Shown: positions 14,123 to 28,007 of the stretch, one piece after another | Layout of the letters: the number at the start of each line of letters is the position of its first letter | Position numbering within the stretch: position 1 is the stretch's first letter | From: Solicoccozyma terricola | Taxonomy: Eukaryota > Basidiomycota > Tremellomycetes > Filobasidiales > Piskurozymaceae | DNA length: 64,000 bases | Assembly (NCBI GenBank): GCA_001600875.1 | Contig: BCLD01000018.1 | Span: forward strand, 133,501 to 197,500 | Direction of reading: 5' to 3' | Translations under genes and position numbers: made by a program | The notes under the pieces: generated by a model | Databases searched by the model: none | The model's input: only the letters and a program-made list of their open reading frames with translations | What the model was told of the DNA's origin: nothing

Positions 14123-14720
14123 CTTCTTCATGTTCTTCTTCTCTTTCTTCCTCTTGTACTTCCTCAAGCACCTCATTTACATCTTCCTCCCCATGGTTAT
14201 TCCCTATACTGGTTCGTGTCCGACTACCTCTTGTTGTATGTTCATCGGAAGTTCGTCTTGTAGTCACCATACCGTTCCCTTTATGATTTGATTCAATTGT
14301 CGAACTAGATACGTTCCGATTCGATCTTCGAGTTGTTGGTTCTTCAATGATGGGTTGATTGATATTGGAAGTGGTGGAAGTAGGACCGTTCAACTTTAAT
14401 CTGATCTTGAACTTTGTTTCTTGATGTGATTGAGGATCATGTATGGATTTTGTTGTTGTTGGTGGTGTTGTTGGTGGTGGTGGTGGTGGATTAATATCAC
14501 TCCCTGTTCGATTCGATGTGGAGGTTACACCACGACGACGAGTCGGTCTAGGATTATAATTCTCTTCGTATTCCCCTTGACCGTCGTAATCGTCGTCTTC
14601 GTCTTCGTCGTCGTCGTTTGCATGTGGTGAAGTGATTACCTCAGCGCCTTGATGATCGGATATTGAAACGGTTTCTTCTTCGTATTGATCGATGGAACGA
14701 GTTGGTGGTCGACGAGACAT
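14123..14720 (-). CDS. YTA7: Probable first exon of YTA7/ATAD2 gene (or separate small gene)
   Basis: Open frame from ATG 14720 (MSRRPPTRSIDQYEEE) with alternating acidic and Arg/Ser/Thr-rich segments, poly-Pro, KFKIRLKLNG and a Glu-rich end. It reaches a strong donor (gtgagt, first base 14122) in phase 1, and reads into a stop at 14115 if not spliced. Joining this donor to the acceptor at 12920 gives EEG/VTYTRHGRAIKKP in phase. It supplies the start codon that the YTA7 body lacks and continues the same composition, typical of Yta7 N termini. The implied intron is 1203 nt and contains the 241-residue gene. If unspliced it would be a stand-alone protein of about 201 residues. An earlier ATG at 14843 is less likely. 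Confidence 0.55.
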
Positions 14721-15090
14721 TGAACGGAGGGGGTGTGAATGCCGTCGGTGTAGATGTGTCGATCCTGAATCGTGTGTGGAAGGGGAACGGGTGTGCGGAG
14801 TGATGGTTACTGTGTAGACCCGATTCAGCGGTTGCCGTGTCACTGTGTGACCCGGTGGTCTGGAGAGTGGGATGCAGCAGGTTGTGGGGGGCTGACAGGC
14901 TGCGCGGACGGGAGGATGTGGGTGGTTGTGGGTGGGTAGTGCTTCCCATAATAACGCGTCGATGGAGGGAGGGGCAATGCAGGATCATCTAGCATGGGGG
15001 GGATGGGGGAAGGGATGGATGGCATGGCATAGCATCACTTCGATCTAACAGCGTATTCAGCTGGTACAAGGGCGCAAGGCACACACTGGC
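14721..15090. other. Intergenic, upstream of YTA7 exon 1 and downstream of IMPDH
   Basis: This 370 bp should hold the promoter of the minus-strand gene at 14720 and the 3' UTR of IMP dehydrogenase. It has no convincing coding frame. Pyrimidine-rich on the minus strand near 14990-15020. Confidence 0.45.
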
Positions 15091-17377
<2,287 letters not shown>

Positions 17378-18963
17378 GGTGGGTGACTGGGAGTCGGTGT
17401 GGTATAGGAGGGTGTAGGTGGTGATGAGACGATGGAGACGGACTGCATTCAGGCTGGGGTCCTGTAAAATTCAAAAGAAAGTCATTCCGGGGCGGGTGGG
17501 AGAGATTGATACACGCACGTGACTCGGGGGCACGTGACGGTTTCATGGACCGCCACCACCACCATGATAGCAGCCCATATCTCCAGAAGTAACCCTATGA
17601 CATGCCTTCAAACCCCCAGCAATTCTTCTAACACCACGAATCGTCTCAGATCTCTATACTTCCGATACAGGACGAGTATCTCATCGTGTATTCGCAGTAA
17701 GATGGGTCTCCCATTGTGTAGTGGGAGTAAACGGATAGCACTCTGACGGATAGCACTCTGACGAATAATCATCTCTGTCTGATATCATCTCCTGTTTTGA
17801 ATCATCTGCACCCCTGATCCACACTGCTTTCCACTTTGAATGCCCTCGCCACTTGGGTGTCAGTCAATCGGGCAAACGAGCCCGGGAACGGGGGCCCCCT
17901 GGAAAGGGAAGTCGCTGTGAGCACTTGCTCTGTCTACAGCTGGCCACCGAAGAATGGCGAGAAGCCCTCACCGCGGTTGGTATGGGGTCTAGTGAGCTCT
18001 TTGACGTTCTCATGTATAATCCTGACACCGAGTACTGACCGAATGAGGCAATGTCGTCTTTGTCAACCTTTGCATTCGATTCTCCTAATGACCTGTTTCG
18101 TCCTGATTTCTGTCGGCTTTCTGTCCTATCGACCTTGAATGACTTGAATGACCCGTAGCGTTATATTAGATGGGGGAATGTGGTAGAATGATAGATTGAA
18201 TATGTGAAGAATTTTGCCTTTCAAAAACGAAAAGAAATAAGTCACCAGCCCGCCTAATAAAGTTACTCCAACATTCTGAACGACATCCTAGCTAGGCTTT
18301 ACGATGGGCTGGTTGGTGTATGCAATCGATCAGGATTCAGACTACAAGTTTTGCATGCATTTCCGATCGGGAGATCTACTTCGGCTCTTCAACTCTTCGC
18401 TCAGCCTAAAATAGATTGAGATCCGCCTTCAAGCAGTCGCAGAGGCATGATCTCAGCTGTGATTCAACCCACAGGCGACAATGATTGAATATACTGACGA
18501 ATATGTTGTTGACTTGTTGGTTGATCGTGCTTCGGCATGCGGTTCAAGTGCACCACACGGCCGGCTAAACCAACCCACGTTGAACACCTTCGAAAAGTAA
18601 CTGCAATCACCCCACCTAGCAGAAGACAAATGGCCGGATCGGATGCCTGAGGGCCTAGCGGATGGCAGTATGCCAATATAAACGTCGACTGCTGTCATTG
18701 CCCTCGCGGATGTGAGTTCGTTCATATGAAACCCAGCCGGAGAAATTCTATATAACACTAGAGTAGCATGGGAAATCTTCAGGCATGGTCAGAGAGAATC
18801 AGCTACTGGATTCACAACAACATCGAAGTTGGCAACACTTGAATGGCCGTGACAACCTTCCAGACACGCACAAAAATGAAATTTGCTATAAAAAGTGGGC
18901 TAAAAAGAGACCAAGTATGAGGAACTACCAGCATGCTTACGCCCGCAAAATCTGCAAAAAATA
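17378..18963. other. 1.6 kb stretch upstream of IMPDH without a firm gene
   Basis: Contains the IMPDH promoter. On the plus strand two segments look weakly coding. One at about 17620-17700 could read ILLTPRIVSDLYTSDTGRVS and ends at a donor-like gtaag. One at about 17940-18039 follows an acceptor-like ctacag and reads LATEEWREALTAVGMGSSEL up to a stop at 18037-18039. I could not join them into one protein with consistent phases and do not recognise a family. A small spliced gene or RNA is possible. From 18040 to 18960 I see only short random frames. Confidence 0.3.
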
Positions 18964-19058
18964 AGCCCACAGCCGGAGTCGAACCGGCGATCGTTCGATG
19001 CGTTGCCAGGGTGATTTCCTAGTTGCAATCGAAAGCTTTACCGTTAAGCCATGTGTGC
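18964..19058 (-). tRNA. tRNA-Cys (GCA) with 23 nt intron
   Basis: On the minus strand: 5' acceptor GCACACA, D arm GCTT-AACGGTA-AAGC, anticodon stem TTCGA/TCGAA and anticodon GCA at 19024-19026. The T arm is GCCGG-TTCGACT-CCGGC, the 3' acceptor TGTGGGC, and the discriminator base U73 is a cysteine identity element. The intron is 19000-19022, starting one base 3' of the anticodon as in nuclear tRNAs. A run of six T just after the 3' end fits a Pol III terminator. The acceptor stem has one A-G mismatch at pair 3-70. Confidence 0.9.
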
Positions 19059-19302
19059 TTCTTATTCTGGTCATTGTCTAATATTTTGATACCATTTCAC
19101 CGAGCAAACCCTGGGTGGAATAACATCCCGCGGATTTGCGAGCATTCGACGACGCGCAACCTCCTCTTGAGCACCGTCACCTTCAGGACATAGGACACTA
19201 TATCACTTGTCACCTCCCCCACCACCGCCATTACAGCATAGAAGTCTGGTCAATATCCTCTCCCCACCATCCACCCGACTATCCCTTTCCAACTAAGCCT
19301 TC

Positions 19303-20412
19303 ATGAGTTCTCTCGGTACGGGATACGACTTGTCTGTGTCGACGTACAGTCCCGATGGAAGGATCTTTCAAGTGAGTGTCGACTAGAACGGTGCTGCTAT
19401 CGCTGTCCAACAGTACGGCTCTAATTCATATACCGCGCAGGTCGAGTACGCCGGCAAAGCAGCTGAGAATTCTGGGTAAGCTCGTTACATGCATCTGGTG
19501 TCATTTGACTCATCACTTAAATCAATCTGCTTTCCGTTCCTTACTCCCGCCCATAACGTACAACTCATCTTCACAGCGTCGCAATTGGCCTCCGATGCAC
19601 CGACGGAGTAATCCTTGCCGTCGAGCGTCTCGTTCAATCTCACCTCCTCGTCAAAGGTGCAAATAGACGAATAGGTTCAGTTGATCAACATATCGGTATC
19701 GTGAGTTCCCCGCTCCAGATAGGCGTACTCCAATTCTGACACCCAGTCATGCTACTTGCTAGGCATGCGCCGGTATCATCGCTGATGGCAAGCACATCGC
19801 CAATCGCGCAAGAGAGGAAGCTCAGAACTTTAGAGATACGTATGATGCTCCTGTTGCTGTAAAGGTGTGTATCCCGCCTCTGTCTCGTACATTACCCTTC
19901 GCTGACCGCATTCTCCAGGTTCTCACTGAACGAGTTGGAGCCTACGCTCACGCATACACCTCGTACGGTTCTGTTCGACCGTTTGGTCTCTCTATCATCC
20001 TCGCTGGCGTTGACAAGTCTGGACCGCAACTATACGTCGTCGAGCCATCCGGTAGTTACTTTGGTTACAAGGCGAGTGCGGTGGGGAAAGGGAAACAGTT
20101 GGCGAAGACCGAATTGGAAAAGTTGGATTTCGAGAGACTTACGGTTGAGGAGGGGATAAAGGAGGTTGCTAGGATGTGAGTGGGGCGGGCGGGACATTGT
20201 CCATATCTCCTTGATAAACGGTTCTGATGCTATGCTACAGTGTGCACCTCGTCCACGATGATTCATCATCTTCGACCACTCCATTCGAGCTTGAGATGAC
20301 ATGGATTGGACCGCAAACGAAAGGCATTCATGAACATGTACCGGAAGCCCTGTTGGCTGAAGCTGAAGCGGCAGCGAGAGCGGCGTTAGATGCTGGGATG
20401 GATGAAGATTGA
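19303..20412 (+). CDS. PRE10: 20S proteasome subunit alpha7 (PSMA3/PRE10)
   Basis: Outer-ring alpha subunit of the 20S proteasome core. Inferred exons: 19303-19371, 19441-19475, 19577-19700, 19763-19864, 19919-20175, 20241-20412, giving 252 residues, the normal length. The N terminus MSSLGTGYDLSVSTYSPDGR is the alpha7 form of the proteasome A signature, followed by FQVEYAGKAAENSGVAIGL. SVRPFGLSIILAGVDKSGP and PSGSYFGYKASAVGKGKQ are typical of the fold. The C terminus ends acidic (AGMDED), as in alpha7. All phases agree. Alpha subunits are not catalytic. Confidence 0.96.
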
Positions 20413-20574
20413 AAAGAAAAGGATGAGAGATTGGAGTTTGTGACTTCTTAATGACCATGAAACGATTCTGTGCCGGCGGTCGAGGACGTTCCGGTCGATG
20501 ACGGGCCGATGACCATTACCTGAGACGCGACCGAATGTGACAACTGATCATCCTCCTGCTCAACTCACACCACC

Positions 20575-21981
20575 ATGGCGTCCACCTCTGCCATCCCACT
20601 GAGAGATACCACTCTCGTCCTCGCTAGCGATGAGCAGAGGGAGGTAGCCACCGCCCAGGCCGTCATCAACTGGCATGTACCGAAGGGTATCGACTTGGAG
20701 GTGGGTTATCGAGCGAGCCCTACTTGACTCGATGACTAGCTCACAAATCCGAATGGTGGACACCACAGCGTGGCATGAAGAACGCAGCGACCGTCAATGG
20801 TTCACCGGTTGGACAAGAAGGAAGATGTCTCTATTGGTGAGCTGGACAACCGACTCAGTCGGGCTCGAAGCTGATTCCTGCCATAGGGTTCTTGTGCCTC
20901 GCTCTGATCCTCACACCCTCGATGTCCTATCGTCCACTCGCACTTTCAAGCGTGATGCCAAGATGTTGACCAAAGGGAAGGACTCGGTCGACCCAGTGAC
21001 TAGCTATGTCATCACTTCTGTCTTCACTCCATCCCAACATAGAAGTCAGTAGTGGTTGGTCTGATGGAGATGGCTGCGTTTGCTGATATCCACTGTTCAG
21101 AACGAGGTTACGGCAGACATATGCTTCGACTATTGCACTACGCAATCGCTGTTCCATCAGCTCTGCCACCCTTTCCAACCCACACCTGGGGAGAACCGCC
21201 AAACGTACACTTCAACGATGCAATGTTCAGCACCCTCTGGTCCGATGTTGGTCCACATTTCTACCGTCTCGCGACGATTGGTGATGGAGAGCAGGCCAGA
21301 GACGGATGGGTAGCAGTGTTTGACAGCGAGTTGAGTGCGGCGGTTGGGACGACAGGGGGTGAATCAGGAGCCCTAGAGGCATGCTTGAGGAATGGATGGA
21401 AGGTCGTATCCGAGCTGCCCAGCCCCCCTTCTCCATCCATTGTGGATCAATACGAAACATCTCTACTGCACAACCAACTTACCGCCTCCATCTCATACGC
21501 CATCGTCGATTCCCTCTCTTCACCTGGCCTGCTACCGTTCAACCCCCTCAAGGCCTTAATCAGCACCCCAGTCGGCCTGAAAGTGACGAACGAACACTAC
21601 GGGCTCATCAAGGGCTCTTCATGGGTTTACTATTCCGCCACTTGGAAATCAACTGTAGGAACTCTCACCATCGGTCACATACATCTCGAAGACCTGAACG
21701 AACTCCCAGCCATCCTGGACATGCTGTACGAATATGCAGCTCGATTGAATTGCACAAACATTCTGGCATATGAAGTGCAGGAGCAAATCGCCGAGGCTTG
21801 GAAGCAGCGAGGTGCGACGGTGAAGCATAGGGATGACCACATCGGTGCCGTTGCATGGTACGGTGAAGGTCCTGCGACTGCGGTCAAGCTGGTTGGCGGC
21901 GAGGCGTGAGTGATTAGACTTGGTGACGATCATGAATCCGAAGCTTACCCCCCCCGGCGCTGCAGGTATGCCGTCGCGTAA
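20575..21981 (+). CDS. LYC1: LYC1-like lysine N-acetyltransferase (GNAT)
   Basis: Resembles fungal LYC1-type acetyltransferases, which acetylate lysine as a first step of its catabolism. Exon 1 starts at 20575. The YWVLVPRSDPHTLD segment follows an intron in the GNAT core. The acetyl-CoA-binding block KRGYGRHMLRLLHYAI (R/Q-x-x-G-x-G/A) is restored by the intron ending at 21110. The following family-typical region includes FSTLWSDVGPHFY and a hydrophobic C-terminal half. A last tiny exon (21966-21981) gives the end EAYAVA. The junction after exon 1 is uncertain: two acceptors (about 20741 and 20768) keep the frame open. Substrate is inferred from family only. Confidence 0.75.
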
Positions 21982-22072
21982 CGTAGAATGAGACTGTACG
22001 AGCAATGCATGGAACAATGGCATTCTTGTACAAAGGGCTACACTTCTACAGGCCCAAAACCACATAAACACC

Positions 22073-24981
22073 TCAAATCACACTCATCGGACTGCCGAAC
22101 CGTGATCTCGATCCCAGCCCATTCAGGCCGTGGTCATCTCCGTTCGCAACACTGTTCACCTTCGGGTTGCCATTTACGACGATCCTGTTCCCATTCACAA
22201 CGCTGAACTGCAGCGGGTTGTCGGTATTGAAGAATCGCCGTCGAGGCCGAGCACCGCTGCCCAGTGAATACGCAGCTGCTAAATCGCCACTGGCTGCGGC
22301 CGCCGCTCTCCCGTTGGCGACGTTCTTGCCAGCCTTTCCACCTCGACCGCTCCCGTTCAGGGTGACTGCTGACCGGCCGATACCCCCTTGCCTCTTCCGC
22401 CGAGCATTCGAGCGTGAGCTTGCGTTGTACACGCCATCTATCTCGGTATCCGATGCGTCATCGTCATCGGAGTCGTCGAGGCTTTGTTGACGCGTCCAAA
22501 TGCCTAGATAGGGGATGCTGAGTCAGTCTTTCGGATGTCGGTTGAATGGGAAGTATATCACGTACTTTGCACTCGAGAGTCTAGGTTATAATCAATGTCA
22601 TCCTTCGATGACATCATCGCTGGCAAGCCCATTGCCTGCGAAACGGACATGCCTGGCACGGCTTGCATCTGGACGGAAGGAGCGAATGGCATGCTCCGGA
22701 GATTCTCAAAGATTTTTAGCCTTTACGAGGATAAATCCCATCAGATCCGGGCTATTCACGAGCAGGCGGCTTCGGTCTACTCACTTGAGTGATTCCAGAT
22801 ATTCCGGAGTATTCTGATCTTCCATGTTGTTGGGTGGCACTTCCAGCTTGAAGCGAGGGCCGTAATATTCAATGCTGCATTGTGAGGTCACGCTTAGTTC
22901 CGACTGCAACTGACAATAATTCGTCCCACCGACTCACAAATGATTGTATGGCAAGTTCTCGTCCAAATCGACACCGCACATGACCGACGTCTCCTTGGTC
23001 CACGCTCGTGAGACGTTCTTGCTGTGAATTGTAAGAGTTTTAAACGTCAATGCATTGGAGGTGCACGAAGGCCAAAAGGCCAAAACTGAATACACGAACG
23101 TCGTATAGCCTCCACCTCCAACCATCATCGTTGGCAAACCGAACGACTTGATGAATCTCGCGCACTCGGCGTGACCTGTTAACAACAGCATGACGATAAG
23201 CTGTTGCTTCGCTCCAGGTAAGTGCAATGACTCACCTTCCATGGACAGGTTGAAACAACCCAGCTTGTCACCGGCCAACGAGTCAGCACCGCATTGCAGA
23301 ATGACTGCACCGGGTTGATACCATTCCATGATCCGTTGTATGACCTATAAAAGCAAATCCGTCAAAATCAATGAAGCTGCCCACTTACCACACCACAGCT
23401 CAATGCGTCTCACCGGCTTGAATATGCTATGAAATGAAGCATCGTTGATACCATCCCTCAACGGGACATTGACCGCATAGCTCTTGCCTCCTTTAATTCC
23501 AACATCATCCACATGTCCAGTTCCAGGAAAGTAGTCCCCGAATTTATGGAACGAGGCGGTTAAAACCCGATCCGTAGAGTAGAACGCTTCCTCGACACCG
23601 TCACCGTGATGAATGTCAACGTCGACATAAAGGACACGTGGGTGATGTCGTAACAGCTCCAAAGCACCCAGGACACTGCAAAAAAAAGTAGCTCGACATT
23701 TCATCAGACGTCGTGGGATCCACGGAACACTCGCATTCATCAGCGTCATCCACTCACATATCATTCACATAACAGAATCCAGAAGCCTCAGTCTTCTTCG
23801 CATGATGTAATCCGCCCGCCCAGTTGATGGCGATATCAGCGGTACCGGCGTTGAGTCTCTCGGCGGCACCTGGTTATTCAACAATGCCACACGTCAGACT
23901 TTGCGCGCGGAATGGAGTCGTGGTGAGCTCGTGGTGAGCTCTTCCGAGATGACTCACCGATGCTACCGCCAGCAGAAATTGTACAGAACTCAAAAACACC
24001 TTCGAACGCTGGACAATCTTCGCCTGTCAGACCTGAGTTAATACAAAACAGTCGAATTCATCAGAATTGACTACTCTTTTGATGAAAACCATGGATAGCA
24101 CTCCCGTTTCACACCACTCACATCTAGTTCCACCTCTTGACATTTCATCAGCAGTCTCTGGCGTCACGGCCTCCAAGAAATCGATATATTCATCGGCGTG
24201 AAATCTTGTCAATTGGGATTTAGTAGCTCTAACTGGGCGCTAGTTGATAGATAAAGAAGGGACCATCCAGATTGATCAGCGATTGATCATATTATTGAAT
24301 GTGAAGGGTGTCTCGGGAGAGCTCACGCAAATCTCCATGTTATCTAATAACCCATAATTTTGCACCAAATCATGGGTCATCCTCATTCTATGGGGTTTCA
24401 TGGGATGACCGATTCCATAGGAAAAATTACCGACATCAGCTGTTGGCAGGTTTGGCAGTTGATTCCGATTTGTGTTTGGAATGGAAGGTGACGCAATGGA
24501 AGGAGGTCGGGCGGAGGTCGGTGAAGATTGCAGACGTATGAAGGTGGTGTTGGGAGATGGTGGACGCGCGTGATTGAAGAAGAAGAAAAGTTGACCCGTC
24601 CGCAGAGGGAAGGGGGTTTAAAGGAAAAAGCAAGTATTGGATCAGCATGCGACGTGTTTGAGATTTCCCAAACAGCCGAGACTCACCATCGTAGAAGCTG
24701 TACTCATTATCAAAGACACGAAGGTACCATTAACATCATGAGCTTTCCAATCATAACCTCTTCTCGACCGCCCCTCCCCGGAAAGAAACTCACTAAGCAA
24801 CTCGCTTTCCCTTTCGACCACCAGTACCGCCACCTAGACCGAATTGATCATCGACATCCATATCCCTCACCATATCTCCATCCGCAGACATCTTGATAGC
24901 AGAGCGAGGAGGAGCTGCAGCTGGAGGTGCGGTGGACGGGTTGGGTGAGGAAGACGAGGAGGCGAGAGCGTTTGAAGCCAT
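22073..24981 (-). CDS. RPD3: Class I (RPD3-type) histone deacetylase
   Basis: Zn-dependent lysine deacetylase of nuclear co-repressor complexes. The start at 24981 gives [13 protein letters not shown] and a 55-residue low-complexity head before [17 protein letters not shown]. Catalytic features: [35 protein letters not shown] (His-His), [17 protein letters not shown] (Asp/His zinc ligands), [26 protein letters not shown] and MVGGGGYT. The class I C-terminal blocks ENLPYN and [14 protein letters not shown] follow, then a basic Gly/Ala/Asn-rich tail ending SPMSVI at 22073. An 11 nt microexon (24687-24697) encodes FYD between phase-matched introns. More than eight introns. Which of the basidiomycete class I paralogues it is cannot be settled here. 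Divergent from NUP42. Confidence 0.92.
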
Positions 24982-25265
24982 CTCCGGTAGAATACGGAGG
25001 CAAGCCACGAGTAGTGCGGGAAACGGGAAGTGGTGTGGAAGAAAGACACTGGAGATGACGTGCCGGGGGTGGGATACGCTGCGACGCTCTTGGTGCAACG
25101 TCTCGAGACGATGCTGTGGATGTTGCTGCCAACAATCCTGCTGGACGGCTGTTGACCCGGCGATGACCTCGGAACGATCTGACACGTGACACACACAGGG
25201 ACCCCCCGCGACGCAGCAGCTGGACCATCGACCACCCTCCCTCGTCCGACCTCCAGTGCAGCACA
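24982..25265. promoter_or_regulatory. Divergent promoter, histone deacetylase / NUP42
   Basis: 284 bp between divergent start codons. GC-balanced, with acgtgacac elements at about 25183-25195. No TATA box seen. Confidence 0.45.
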
Positions 25266-27782
25266 ATGACCGTCTGCCAGTTCTTCCTCAAGGGGTCAGT
25301 CTCGCTCATCGTCCTCGCGTCATGCACATCCTCGTCCAACTCCCACCCTTCTCATGCACCCACGAGCTGACATTCACCCTAACCAACTCAACAGCGCTTG
25401 CAGATTCGGTGATTCATGTCGTAATGAACATCCGCAGGGAAACGCTGGAACTGCATTTGGCAGCTCTGGGTTTGGCAGTGAGTCCGCCGTCCGCCGTCCA
25501 CCGTCCACCAGTATCGGCGTTCCACAATTCAAGCTAACTCGTTTTCCCCCCACGGCAACAGCTTCGTCATGGGGAGGCGCAGCAGCCAGCCAACCTTCCA
25601 CCTCCACCGGCGCAGGATTCGGTTCATCTGCATTTTCAAGCTTTGGTGCTTCCCAACCTACATCTTTCGGCACCTCGACTTTTGGTCAGCCGTCCTCCTC
25701 GCCATCAGGAGGATTCGGATCGAGCGCATTCGGAGCGAGTGCGTTTGGCACTAAACCATCAGCGTTTGGAACAGGAGCACCGATAACATCCACGTCGAGT
25801 GGATCGGCGTTCGGTGCTCCAGCGCAAACCTCAACGTTCGGAGCTCCATCATCAGGAAGTGCATTCGGTGCTTCACCATCCAGCAGTGCATTCGGAGTAC
25901 CGTCAACGCCATCAGGAGGATCATCATTTGGTCAATCCGCTTTCGGTACACCTGGAACAGGTGGCGGAGGAGCATTTGGTAGTTCAACAACATTCGGTTC
26001 GGGAGCTGGAAATACCGCATCATCGTTTGGTGGTGGTGGTGGTGGTGGTATGAATCAGTCTTCTCCTTTCGGATCCAGCTCTTTCGGCGGGTCAAATACA
26101 ACAAATCGACCGCCGATGACATCGGCATTTGGAGCATCATTACCCGCTTCATCAACGTCCACATCGGCGTTCGGTGCTCCTTCCTCATCTTCCACATTCG
26201 GGTCTGTAGTACCTTCTTCTACGAGTGCATTCGGAGCCAGTAATGCGGCATCACCATTCGGTTCTTCAGCATTTGGAACTTCGGCACAGCCTTCTACTAC
26301 ATCAGCATTTGGAAGCTCTACGCCACTTACTACTACATCAGCGTTTGGAAATCCGACACAGCCTGCTACTACATCAGCATTTGGAGCTTCCGCACCGTCA
26401 ACATCAGCATTTGGCTCTTCAGCATTTGGGAAAACATCATTTGGCGCTGGTGGTTCATCTGGAGCGACTACCTCAGCGTTTGGGAAAGCAGCAACTCCCA
26501 CTAGTGCATTTGGATCTTCAGCTTTCGGCGCTCCAACAACAACTAGTGCATTCGGGTCAACAGGTCAAAGTAGTGCATTTGGGAAACTAGCAGCTGGAGA
26601 TGCGACGAAAGGACAAGGAACAACACCACGAGCTCCAATTGTCAAGTAAGTTTTCTTTCTGTCTACGTCCTTGCTCACATCGAACAAATCTCACCGACTG
26701 TGATATTCTTTTTTTCTATAGTGCTGATATCCTCAAACTAGACCTTGTGACTGAACGACCGGTATGGCCGCTCTCTTCGTATGGACTCAAAGGCGATCCT
26801 TGTTTGATAGCTGGAATCGACATGTTCCCCGAGGAGATGAGGTGGAAGGCAGTTCAAGCTGCCAAGGAAGGGAGTATCGAGGGATATGTGAGTGTTTGAT
26901 ACGTATGGCGTTGTCGCGAGAGAGAGATCAAAGGGTCTGACTCGGAGAACATTGACCAATTGACGAAAAACAGATTCAATACGAAGCTAATCTAGTTCAA
27001 GCCGCTCAAGAAGCTTACAACGTCGTTCTTAATAATATACCTGAGGCGATCAAGAAATGTGAAGAGATTCACTATGGACAATCAATCTCGTCTGTGCCTT
27101 CCACGATCGAACCACCAGCAAATCAATCTTCGTTTGGATCTACATCGATACCAACTAGCGGATTTGGAAGCGCGCTGCCGAACGCTATAACCCCAGCCTC
27201 TGCTTTCGGTGGCGGTGGAGCGAGTGCTTTCGGTGCTTCAACTACCCTTGGCTCCAGTCAATTTGGAGCACCGACACCTGCAACGAATGCGTTTGGAACC
27301 CCTGTGTCATCCGCGTTTGGTGGTCAATCTGCATTTGGTGGATCGTCGACCCTTGCTACGAGTCCATTTGGATCAGCAACAGCTCCTTCGACTTCAGCAT
27401 TCGGTAGCGGACCGACGAACGTCACTGGTGGTCCATCAATTGAACAGTCGACTACCTCGGCGTTTGGACAAGGTGCTCCTTCGTCATTATCCGCTTTCGG
27501 AGGTGAGGCGAGAATTTCAATTGACAACGTCGGTGAATGAGTGTAGGAGAGCTAATCGGGGTTCTTTGGACGTCCCTCACAGGATCGACGACGACCACAG
27601 CACCGGCAGTATCCTCGACGACCGCATCTTCCCTTTCTTCTATTCACATATGGGACACATTCTTACCCGATGCCTTCCGATCTCTCTCCGTGCTCCCAGA
27701 ATCGGTGCGTGCAGCTTTCACCGCAGATAGATTTGAAATGGGACGGATACCCCTCGCACCACCCCCTGTAGATTGTAGATAG
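25266..27782 (+). CDS. NUP42: Nucleoporin NUP42/NLP1 (CCCH zinc finger, FG repeats)
   Basis: Cytoplasmic-side FG nucleoporin used in mRNA export with Gle1 and Dbp5. Exon 1 (MTVCQFFLKG) splices to ACRFGDSCRNEHP, forming a CCCH zinc finger at residues 4-22 as in human NUPL2. It is followed by dozens of SAFG/TSAFGS repeats (about 25560-26640). A conserved non-repetitive block comes next (NADILKLDLVTERPVWPLSS, GDPCLIAGIDMFPEEMRW), then a helical segment, further FG repeats (27120-27500) and the C-terminal motif DRFEMGRIPLAPPPVDCR, which corresponds to the Gle1-binding end. A (GGT)7 poly-Gly tract lies at 26028-26048. One intron (about 25472-25561) is a multiple of three without stops and could be retained. 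Confidence 0.9.
26028..26048 (+). repeat. (GGT)7 poly-glycine tract in NUP42
   Basis: Seven GGT triplets in frame inside the FG-repeat region, encoding a glycine run. Confidence 0.8.
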
Positions 27783-28007
27783 TTGGAATGGATGTGGATG
27801 CCATTGGTGCGGATGGAGTGGATCTGCTGCAATCACGGATCTGACTGCGAATTGGCAATTGGGAATTAGGACCCGGCTGGCCGCGACTTGAGGGCCCTAC
27901 CTACTGTTGGGGAAGAGCAAAGTAGACGACAGACAGACACACAGACCACCCCGTCGTCCCATCCACACACACCACATCCACACAGACCACTGACAGACAC
28001 TCCCATC

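Noticed and set aside
25751..26501. Two 148-codon minus-strand frames opposite NUP42
   Set aside because: They are mirror frames of the repetitive FG coding sequence; their composition simply reflects the GCATTTGG-type repeats.
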